A DNA stretch of 5,099 nt from NCBI GenBank assembly GCA_937901465.1, contig CALGTU010000202.1, positions 1 to 5,099 on the forward strand, in the 5' to 3' direction. This document shows positions 1-5,099 of this stretch, in pieces. The stretch's first letter is position 1. Each line of letters opens with the position of its first letter. A model generated the notes under the pieces. That model ran no database searches and was not told the DNA's origin. It saw nothing but the letters and a program-made list of their open reading frames with translations. This DNA is from an uncultured Clostridia bacterium. GTDB lineage: Bacteria; Bacillota; Clostridia; Oscillospirales; Ruminococcaceae. A program made the position numbers and the translations under genes.

Positions 1-676
1 CGATCCCTGCAGGAACACCTGTAGCAATACATTCAATAATACCACCGACAGAATCTTTTGCATCCTTTGCAGCACAGATAGTTTCTATCATCTTTTCGCC
101 CTTTTCATCATTGATAACAGGGAACTTTTTGTTTCTTATAGAAATGAGATGTTCTCTTGTGATTCCTAAAGGGCTATATCTGTTATCTCTAACATCTTTT
201 ATAGAAAGAATATGAGCTCCTGTGTAAATACCTCTGCGTTCAAGAATTTGTCCACAAACAGCACCTGCAAAGCAAAGAGGAGCGGTAAGTCTTCCTGAAA
301 AATGTCCACCACCACGATTGTCGTTAAAACCATTATATCTCAAAGCACCTGTATAATCTGCGTGTCCTGGACGGGCGAGTTTTGAGATAGATGAATAGTC
401 AGCAGAATGAGTGTTTGTATTGTTGATTATAGCACAAAGAGGTGTACCTGTAGTGCGATCTTTATAAACACCCGAAAGAATAGTAGGAATATCAGGTTCT
501 TGACGAGCGGTAGAAATTTTTTTATTTCTTGCTGCTCTTCTTGACATAAACTTTATTATTTCAGTCATATCTATATACTCACCCGCAGGGAGATTATCGA
601 TAGTAACACCTATCGCTGAACCATGAGATTCACCGAAAATTGATATTGTAATACGATTACTCCAAACTGATGACAT
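1..676 (-). CDS. aroC: Chorismate synthase, N-terminal 225 codons (3' end beyond window)
   Basis: Chorismate synthase catalyses the last shikimate-pathway step: it eliminates phosphate from EPSP to give chorismate, using reduced FMN as cofactor, in the cytosol. Translation from the ATG at 676 gives 225 codons without a stop. It shows the family signatures FGESHG (residues 14-19, with the conserved His18), RPGHADYTG (102-110, with the second conserved His105) and the RGGGHFSGRLTAP stretch (about 121-133). The family is usually about 360-390 aa, so roughly 135-165 residues lie to the left of the window. The start is fixed by GGAGG at 685-689, 8 bases upstream, and by the N-terminus matching the family. 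The gene overlaps the end of aroA by 20 bases, which suggests translational coupling. One oddity is at residues 46-50, RRAAR, where homologues such as E. coli AroC have RR-x-PG. The identity is very secure; only the C-terminus is unseen. Confidence 0.96.
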   Translation of the reverse strand, partial: MSSVWSNRITISIFGESHGSAIGVTIDNLPAGEYIDMTEIIKFMSRRAARNKKISTARQEPDIPTILSGVYKDRTTGTPLCAIINNTNTHSADYSSISKLARPGHADYTGALRYNGFNDNRGGGHFSGRLTAPLCFAGAVCGQILERRGIYTGAHILSIKDVRDNRYSPLGITREHLISIRNKKFPVINDEKGEKMIETICAAKDAKDSVGGIIECIATGVPAGI

Positions 677-1886
677 AAGAATTTCCTCCAAGTGCATTAA
701 ATTCATCAAAAAATCCAGGGTAGGATTTATCCACAGATTCAGCACCTCTGATTATTATAGGCGCTTTACTTTTTGTTGATGCTATTGCAGTAGCCATTAC
801 GATTCTGTGGTCATTATAGCTATTTACAACTCCGCCATGAAATTCTTCTATAGGAAGAATAACAATCCCGTCGTTTAATGTAACAACTTTTCCACCTATA
901 GCGTTAAGAGCTTCTGAAATGGCTAAAAGTCTGTCACTTTCCTTTATTTTCAATCTTTCTGCGTTGGAAATTCGCATAGGCTTTTTGCCGAAACTTCCTA
1001 AAACAGCAAGAATAGGGACAAGGTCGGGGATGTCCGAAACGTCGATATTAAATTCGCTACACTCATCATTATAGCATAATTTAGATAAAATATCAAGAAT
1101 TTTTTTATCTCCTTGCTTACTGTCAGGGGAGAGGTTTGAAAGCTCTATTTTAGAGCCTAAAGCGTTTGCAACATAGAAAAAAGCTGCCTGAGAATAATCA
1201 CCTTCGATAATTGTATCATAGCTTTTATACCTTTGGTTTCCTTCAATATAATACCCATAATCTGTTGATTTTATAAAAATCCCGAATCTACGAAGGGTTT
1301 CTATTGTCATATCAGCATAAGGCTTTGATTGTAAAGGAGAAAGCATATGTATTTCTGAATCTTCCTTACATAATGGTAGTGCAAAGAAAAGACCTGTAAT
1401 AAACTGAGATGAAATGTCACCTTCTATTTCGTATTTTCCTCCTGAAAGTTTTCCAGAAATAGAAAAAGGCATAGTTCCGTTATAATTAAATTCAATTCCG
1501 TGTTTTGATAATTCTCTTAAATAAGGGATGATAGGTCTTTCTGGCAATCTTCCTTTACCTATGAATGTTGCATTTATTCCGAGCACTGCGGCAACTGGTA
1601 TTAAGAATCTTAAAGTTGAACCGGATTCGCAACAATTAAGAACTGCATTTTCTGAAACCGAAGAAATGCCTGTAATTTGAGAAACTCCATCATATTCCGT
1701 TATATTAGCCCCCATAGCTTTTAAACATTCGGTTGTAGCAATAATATCTTTGGAATTCATTATTCCTTTTATTTCAGAAGTTCCTGACGCTAAAGCGGCA
1801 GATATAAGAACCCTATGTGAAACGCTTTTTGAAGGGGGGATTTTTACTTTTCCGCTTAAGATTCTTGGTTCGATTTTTATATCCAT
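657..1886 (-). CDS. aroA: 3-phosphoshikimate 1-carboxyvinyltransferase (EPSP synthase)
   Basis: EPSP synthase transfers the enolpyruvyl group of PEP to shikimate-3-phosphate, the sixth shikimate-pathway step. The 409-aa protein is complete and slightly shorter than E. coli AroA (427). Active-site residues can be aligned to E. coli by eye: K20/S21/R25 in PPSKSVSHR, G89 and R93 in ESGSTLRF, R117 in LPERPI, S159-S160-Q161 in SSQFITG, Y190 in SKPY, the catalytic Asp288 in DIPD, K315-E316 and R319 in KIKESDR, H360-R361 in NDHR, and K387 in DKSYPGFF. The ESGSTLRF loop differs from the E. coli NAGTAMRP loop, with Phe where E. coli has Pro101. The start ATG at 1886 has GGAG at 1894-1897, 7 bases upstream, in the 12-base gap after aroB. 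The gene is the middle one of the aroB-aroA-aroC operon, and its stop lies inside aroC. Confidence 0.97.
   Translation of the reverse strand: MDIKIEPRILSGKVKIPPSKSVSHRVLISAALASGTSEIKGIMNSKDIIATTECLKAMGANITEYDGVSQITGISSVSENAVLNCCESGSTLRFLIPVAAVLGINATFIGKGRLPERPIIPYLRELSKHGIEFNYNGTMPFSISGKLSGGKYEIEGDISSQFITGLFFALPLCKEDSEIHMLSPLQSKPYADMTIETLRRFGIFIKSTDYGYYIEGNQRYKSYDTIIEGDYSQAAFFYVANALGSKIELSNLSPDSKQGDKKILDILSKLCYNDECSEFNIDVSDIPDLVPILAVLGSFGKKPMRISNAERLKIKESDRLLAISEALNAIGGKVVTLNDGIVILPIEEFHGGVVNSYNDHRIVMATAIASTKSKAPIIIRGAESVDKSYPGFFDEFNALGGNSYVISLE
685..689 (-). promoter_or_regulatory. Ribosome binding site of aroC, inside aroA
   Basis: On the minus strand GGAGG stands 8 bases before the ATG at 676. 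It lies wholly within the 3' end of the aroA coding region, so aroC initiation takes place while ribosomes are finishing aroA. It supports the chosen aroC start. Confidence 0.85.
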
Positions 1887-1898
1887 AAATTTTCTCCG

Positions 1899-2936
1899 TT
1901 AGTCAAGTAATGATTTTATCGGAACTTTCCTTAGTTCGGATTTGCCGATTTCTGTGGATATAACAAGATTTATATTGTCTGCGTCTCTTTTCTTATCGTT
2001 GACACAGTGCTTTACTAATTCTTCATATGATATATCTACAGATAATGGAAGATTATATTTTTTAAGACATTTTTTAAGATTTGTATATGTATCTTCGTTA
2101 CAAAGTCCTTGTTTTACAGCAAGTTCAGTTATAATACACATTCCTACAGAAACTGCGCTTCCATGAGAAAGACCTGTGAAATTCTGTATCTTTTCAATAG
2201 CATGTCCAAAAGTATGTCCGAAATTAAGGAGCATTCTTTCGCCTTTATCAAATTCATCATTTTCAACTATCTGACGTTTTATATCGATGCATTTGCATAT
2301 TACGTCTTCAAGATTATCTTTAATATCTTTCTCTGATAATATTTCAAATAATTCGCGTGATCTTATCATTGCATATTTTACAACTTCTCCCATGCCATCT
2401 GAAAAAATCTCGGGTTTTAATGTTGATAGGGTAGAAATATCACATATTACAGCAAGAGGTTGCTTGAATGCACCTACAAGATTTTTTCCTGCGGGGATAT
2501 CGATAGCAGTTTTTCCGCCAATTGAAGAATCAACCTGAGCAAGAAGAGTAGTAGGAATCTGGATGAAGTCTATTCCTCTGAGAAAAGTTGCTGAAGCATA
2601 ACCAGTAAGATCACCAACAACTCCGCCGCCAAGTGCTACAAGACAATCAGATCTTGTGATTTCGTTATTTGCTAAAAAATCATAAAGGTTATTAAGTGTT
2701 TTAAAACATTTTGATGTTTCTCCGTTAGGAAAAACAAATTTTATTACATTAAATCCTGATTTTTTAAAAGAGTTTATAACTTTTTCACTATATAAAGAAT
2801 CTACTATATCATCAGTTACAATAGCGATTTTTGCCGCTTTTGAAACTTTTTTTATAATATCACCGCAATCTTCAAGGATAGAAGTGCCGATTGTGATATC
2901 ATAAGGATGGCTTGTGTTTACATGGATCTTTTGCAA
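1899..2936 (-). CDS. aroB: 3-dehydroquinate synthase
   Basis: This enzyme converts DAHP to 3-dehydroquinate, the second shikimate-pathway step, with NAD and a divalent metal (Zn or Co). With a TTG start at 2936 the protein is 345 aa, the usual family length. Visible motifs are NGETSK (71-76), the NAD-binding GGGVVGD (103-109), QVDSSIGGKT (134-143, D136 and K142), GKN (150-152), the metal ligand E184 with K187 in GMGEVVKYA, R234, and NFGHTFGHAIE (H241 metal ligand, H245). The third metal ligand is H258 in LSHG, and DKKR (314-317) lies near the C-terminus. The frame stays open up to an ATG at 3062, but that 42-residue extension covers the operon's own promoter and has no family similarity. GGAG at 2945-2948 sits 8 bases before TTG, and no ATG occurs near the true N-terminus. 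A GTG at 2945-2943 is a less likely alternative. It is the first gene of the operon. Confidence 0.96.
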   Translation of the reverse strand: MQKIHVNTSHPYDITIGTSILEDCGDIIKKVSKAAKIAIVTDDIVDSLYSEKVINSFKKSGFNVIKFVFPNGETSKCFKTLNNLYDFLANNEITRSDCLVALGGGVVGDLTGYASATFLRGIDFIQIPTTLLAQVDSSIGGKTAIDIPAGKNLVGAFKQPLAVICDISTLSTLKPEIFSDGMGEVVKYAMIRSRELFEILSEKDIKDNLEDVICKCIDIKRQIVENDEFDKGERMLLNFGHTFGHAIEKIQNFTGLSHGSAVSVGMCIITELAVKQGLCNEDTYTNLKKCLKKYNLPLSVDISYEELVKHCVNDKKRDADNINLVISTEIGKSELRKVPIKSLLD

Positions 2937-2939
2937 TTT

Positions 2940-2948
2940 GATCACTCC
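2940..2948 (-). promoter_or_regulatory. Ribosome binding site deciding the aroB TTG start
   Basis: The minus strand reads GGAGTGATC. This matches the 16S-complementary GGAGGTGATC except for one missing G. The GGAG core (2945-2948) lies 8 bases before the TTG at 2936, a standard distance, and it is the main argument for this non-ATG start. Confidence 0.8.
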
Positions 2949-2958
2949 GATAAAAGAT

Positions 2959-3000
2959 TGTGATTTAGGATGAATACTTAAAAAACAGCATAAAATCACA
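2959..3000 (-). promoter_or_regulatory. Aro operon leader: perfect 8-bp inverted repeat at the predicted transcript start
   Basis: On the minus strand TGTGATTT (3000-2993) is repeated as its exact reverse complement AAATCACA (2966-2959), separated by 26 bases. The predicted transcription start is near 2999-3000, so the left arm would form the extreme 5' end of the mRNA and the right arm would close a hairpin upstream of the aroB ribosome binding site. It could be a 5' stabilising stem, part of a translational switch, or a DNA operator just downstream of the promoter. The repeat is seen directly; its function is inferred. No run of T follows the stem, so it is not an intrinsic terminator. Confidence 0.45.
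2965..2991 (-). other. Possible 8-codon leader ORF (MLFFKYSS) before aroB
   Basis: An ATG at 2991 opens a frame of eight codons ending in TAA at 2967-2965, read M-L-F-F-K-Y-S-S. It lies almost exactly in the loop of the leader inverted repeat, and three of the eight residues are aromatic, the end products of this pathway. Against it: there is no proper Shine-Dalgarno site, only about 8 nt of RNA precede the ATG, and AT-rich sequence yields Phe, Lys and Tyr codons by chance. I list it as a candidate leader peptide only. Confidence 0.2.
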
Positions 3001-3006
3001 GAATAA

Positions 3007-3035
3007 ATTATACAATATACAGTAAAAAATGTCAA
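3007..3035 (-). promoter_or_regulatory. Consensus sigma-A promoter of the aroBAC operon
   Basis: The minus strand carries TTGACA (3035-3030), a 17-base spacer and TATAAT (3012-3007), a perfect match to the vegetative promoter consensus. Transcription should begin about 7 bases further on, near 2999-3000, giving a leader of about 63 nt before the aroB TTG. Its presence inside the ATG-extended aroB frame argues that the extension is not translated. Such a strong core promoter suggests that any control of the operon would come from a repressor or from the leader. Confidence 0.88.
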
Positions 3036-3087
3036 GTTAAAGATATAAATATTTTGCTTCAAAACAGTAGATATTTGATTTGATTTA

Positions 3088-3096
3088 TGATATAAT
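3088..3096 (+). promoter_or_regulatory. Extended -10 promoter of the M16 peptidase pair
   Basis: The plus strand reads TGATATAAT, a TGn extension in front of a perfect TATAAT (3091-3096). At 17-base spacing the -35 region (about 3068-3073, TAGATA) is poor, which is common for extended -10 promoters. Transcription would start near 3103, leaving a 5' untranslated region of about 28 nt before the ATG at 3131. It is divergent from the aro promoter, with about 50 bases between the two cores. Confidence 0.65.
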
Positions 3097-3117
3097 AAAT
3101 ATTGTATTTTATTTTAC

Positions 3118-3122
3118 AGGAG
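3118..3122 (+). promoter_or_regulatory. Ribosome binding site deciding the start at 3131
   Basis: AGGAG lies 8 bases before the ATG at 3131. The frame is open back to a TTG at 3080, but that codon lies upstream of the predicted transcription start and has no ribosome binding site, so the ATG is preferred. Confidence 0.85.
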
Positions 3123-3130
3123 TTGGTAAA

Positions 3131-4399
3131 ATGTCGATAACATTCAATAAAGAATGTCTTTATGACGGAATAGACTTTTTTTCTATAGTTGATAAACGTT
3201 TTAAGACTAATTTGATTTCTATATGGCTTATTGATAAACTTTCTGAAGAAAATGCACCTTGTAATGCACTTTCTATGTCTTTTATATCAAAAAGCAATAA
3301 AAAATATCCGGATATGACTTTGCTTAATAAGAAATTGTCATCGCTTTATGGAGCAAATTTATCGGGAACAACATCGAAAGTCGGAGATAATCAGTTTATG
3401 ATGCTTGGTGTTTCGTGTATTGCTGATAAATATGCGTTAGGTTCAGAAAAGCTGACACTGGAATCCGCGGATATCCTTATGGATTGTCTTTTGGATCCTA
3501 ATGTTGAGAATGGTGGGTTTTCTGAAAAATTATTTACTCCTATAAAGCAGGAACTTCTTGATGATATTGATGCCATAATCAATGACAAAAGAAGTTATGC
3601 TCTTATGAAAACATCGAAAATAGCGATGAAAGGAGAACCTTCAGCAATAAGATCCTGTGGCGAAAGAGAATATGCAGAAAAAGTTGATGCTGTATCTGCT
3701 TATGAGAAATATACAGAACTTCTTAAAACATCGGAAATGAAGATATTTTTTGTTGGTTCCGAATCTCCTGATGAAGTGAAAAATAAAATAAAAGAACGTC
3801 TTTCTGTTATCGAAAGAAACTTTAAAGGTAAAACTTCTTCTGAATTCAGTCCAGCAAAGCCTGAACCGGTTTATGAAACAGAACTTCTGGATGTTATGCA
3901 AAGCAAGATGGTTATGTCATTTAAATGTAATGACAAAAACAGCCATGCTGTAAGACTTATGACGGCTATATTCGGTGCTACACCTTTTTCAAAACTTTTT
4001 GTGAATGTAAGAGAAAAGATGAGCCTTTGTTATTATTGTGCTGCAAGATATGATGAAATTAAGGGGATTCTCAATGTTGACAGCGGTGTTGAGAAGGAAA
4101 ACATAGAAAAGGCAAGAAATGAGATTCTTAATCAGCTTGAAAGTATGAAGAAAGGCGAGTTTACTGATGAAGAAATGAACAATTCACTTCTTAGTCTTGT
4201 AAATGCAGCTAAATCGATGAATGACAGTGCTGCCTCGCTGGCTTCATGGTATCTTAAGCAGGATGTTATCGGAACGAATCATTCTCCTGAAGAAGAAATA
4301 GAACATCTTAAAGCAGTTACAAGAGAAGATATTATAAAAGCGGCTTCTTCACTTACACTCGATACTGTTTATGTCCTTACGAAGAAAGGAGATGAATAA
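3131..4399 (+). CDS. yfmF: M16-family protein without zinc motif (YfmF-like subunit)
   Basis: This is a 422-aa protein of the M16 (insulinase-like) fold, the non-catalytic partner type called YmfF in Bacillus subtilis and 'EF-P 5-aminopentanol modification-associated protein YfmF' in current annotation. The N-terminal half has the M16 fold pattern but no HxxEH: the expected region (about 61-80, with LLNKKLSSLYGA) lacks the zinc ligands. The C-terminal half keeps the R/Y pair typical of M16 substrate binding, R294 and Y301 in VREKMSLCYY, preceded by FSKLF and followed by KGILNVDSGV. There is no signal peptide or membrane segment, so it should be cytosolic. The next gene starts 2 bases after its stop and carries the zinc site, so the two very likely form one heteromeric protease. 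A role in EF-P maturation is known only by association in Bacillus and is not shown here. An alternative is peptide or RiPP processing like AlbE/AlbF, but no precursor or radical-SAM gene is visible. Confidence 0.85.
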   Translation: MSITFNKECLYDGIDFFSIVDKRFKTNLISIWLIDKLSEENAPCNALSMSFISKSNKKYPDMTLLNKKLSSLYGANLSGTTSKVGDNQFMMLGVSCIADKYALGSEKLTLESADILMDCLLDPNVENGGFSEKLFTPIKQELLDDIDAIINDKRSYALMKTSKIAMKGEPSAIRSCGEREYAEKVDAVSAYEKYTELLKTSEMKIFFVGSESPDEVKNKIKERLSVIERNFKGKTSSEFSPAKPEPVYETELLDVMQSKMVMSFKCNDKNSHAVRLMTAIFGATPFSKLFVNVREKMSLCYYCAARYDEIKGILNVDSGVEKENIEKARNEILNQLESMKKGEFTDEEMNNSLLSLVNAAKSMNDSAASLASWYLKQDVIGTNHSPEEEIEHLKAVTREDIIKAASSLTLDTVYVLTKKGDE

Positions 4400-4401
4400 T
4401 T

Positions 4402-5099
4402 ATGGATAAGAAAATTATCAAAAATGACCGTGTGGGTGAAAAATATTACTGCATTAATCACCCCAGCGGACTTACTGTTCTTGTATGGGAAATGGACAAT
4501 TATTCAACAACTCATGCTTTGTTCGGAACTAAATACGGTTCTATCAATACAAAATTCAAAACAGATGAAGATTCAGATTATGTTTCTGTTCCCGAAGGAA
4601 TAGCACACTATCTTGAACATAAGTTATTCGAAAACGAAGATTGTGATGTATTCAGCCTTTACGCTAAAACAGGTGCATCGGCCAATGCATACACTTCTTT
4701 TGACAAAACATGTTATCTTTTCAGCTGTACTGATAACTATGAGGAATCACTTAAAATCCTTCTTGATTTTGTTCAGAAACCATATTTTACAAAGGAAACA
4801 GTTGAAAAAGAGCAGGGTATTATCGGTCAGGAAATAAGAATGTATGAAGATGACCCTAACTGGCGTGTATTTTTTAATATGCTTATGGGTGTTTATCATA
4901 ATCATCCGGTAAGGATAGATATAGCAGGAACTGTTGAAAGCATAGCCAAAATAGATGCCGACCTTCTTTACAGATGTTATAACACATTCTATAATCTCAA
5001 TAATATGTTCCTTTCGATAGCAGGAAATGTTGAAGTTGATAAAGTTATTGAAATATGTGATGAAATGCTTAAGCCTTGTAAAAATCACAATCTTGAAAC
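4402..5099 (+). CDS. yfmH: M16-family zinc metallopeptidase (YfmH-like subunit), N-terminal 232 codons
   Basis: This is the catalytic partner of the preceding gene. The visible 232 residues contain GIAHYLEHKLFE with the inverted zinc motif HxxEH (H69, E72, H73). Further on, EKEQGIIGQEIRMYEDDPNW supplies the third zinc ligand, probably E144, and the conserved E137. These correspond to E169 and E162 of E. coli pitrilysin. The GASANAYTSFDKTCY stretch (91-105) is the usual beta-strand region after the zinc motif. YmfH-type proteins are about 425-430 aa, so nearly half lies beyond the right edge, including the second M16 domain. The start ATG at 4402 has AGGAG (4387-4391) 10 bases upstream, inside the end of the previous gene, so the two are co-transcribed and probably coupled. 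No signal peptide is visible. Family and zinc site are secure; the exact substrate is unknown. Confidence 0.92.
   Translation, partial: MDKKIIKNDRVGEKYYCINHPSGLTVLVWEMDNYSTTHALFGTKYGSINTKFKTDEDSDYVSVPEGIAHYLEHKLFENEDCDVFSLYAKTGASANAYTSFDKTCYLFSCTDNYEESLKILLDFVQKPYFTKETVEKEQGIIGQEIRMYEDDPNWRVFFNMLMGVYHNHPVRIDIAGTVESIAKIDADLLYRCYNTFYNLNNMFLSIAGNVEVDKVIEICDEMLKPCKNHNLE

Noticed and set aside
1942..2538. Three plus-strand open frames of 74-83 codons inside aroB
   Set aside because: They lie opposite conserved aroB motifs, have no ribosome binding sites of note and look like low-complexity shadows.
2937..3000. T-box or other known riboswitch in the aro leader
   Set aside because: At about 63 nt the leader is far too short for a T-box, and no T-box consensus or terminator hairpin is visible.
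2937..3062. N-terminal hydrophobic extension of AroB resembling a membrane anchor
   Set aside because: It overlaps a perfect promoter and the leader. DHQ synthase is cytosolic and normally starts where the TTG start places it.
3052..3064. Small inverted repeat TTTTG-CTT-CAAAA between the divergent promoters
   Set aside because: Only five AT-rich pairs, no T-run positioned to make a terminator, and it is expected by chance at this base composition.
3080..3130. TTG-started extension of the first M16 gene
   Set aside because: The TTG lies upstream of the extended -10 box and lacks a ribosome binding site, while ATG 3131 has AGGAG at 8 bases.
3391..3901. Minus-strand open frames inside the first M16 gene
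   Set aside because: They are shadows of a conserved coding region with no recognisable domain.
4747..5088. 113-aa minus-strand open frame
   Set aside because: It is antisense to the well-supported zinc peptidase gene, has no family features, and its composition is that of a shadow frame.

Overview
The window comes from a low-GC Gram-positive bacterium, most likely an anaerobic Clostridia member of the Ruminococcus/Eubacterium type. This rests on the AT-rich codon use, strong GGAG-type ribosome binding sites in front of every gene, a consensus sigma-A promoter, clostridial-style motifs in the aromatic-pathway enzymes, and a paired M16 peptidase locus of the Firmicutes YmfF/YmfH type. The species cannot be named from the sequence alone.

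Left part (1-2936, minus strand): three shikimate-pathway genes transcribed as aroB, then aroA, then aroC (cut by the window edge). They encode 3-dehydroquinate synthase (step 2), EPSP synthase (step 6) and chorismate synthase (step 7). The genes are packed tightly: 12 bases lie between aroB and aroA, and aroA overlaps aroC by 20 bases. Together with genes outside the window they would lead from DAHP to chorismate, the precursor of Phe, Tyr, Trp and folate. The best aroB start is a TTG at 2936, not the upstream ATG at 3062, because a consensus promoter and a Shine-Dalgarno sequence lie inside the longer reading frame.

Middle (2937-3130): a 194-base divergent intergenic region. On the minus strand it holds a textbook TTGACA-N17-TATAAT promoter for the aro operon and a leader of about 63 nt. 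That leader contains a perfect 8-bp inverted repeat enclosing a tiny open reading frame, MLFFKYSS. On the plus strand it holds an extended -10 promoter (TGATATAAT) and a Shine-Dalgarno site for the peptidase pair.

Right part (3131-5099, plus strand): two adjacent M16-family genes, 2 bases apart. The first (422 aa) lacks the zinc motif but carries the R/Y pair of the M16 C-terminal domain. The second (232 codons visible, cut by the window edge) carries HxxEH and the downstream glutamate ligand. They look like the two halves of a heteromeric M16B protease, the YfmF/YfmH pair that current annotation links to EF-P modification in Bacillus.

No mobile element, CRISPR array, tRNA or rRNA was seen. 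The window is mostly ordinary core metabolism. The aro leader is the least explained part.
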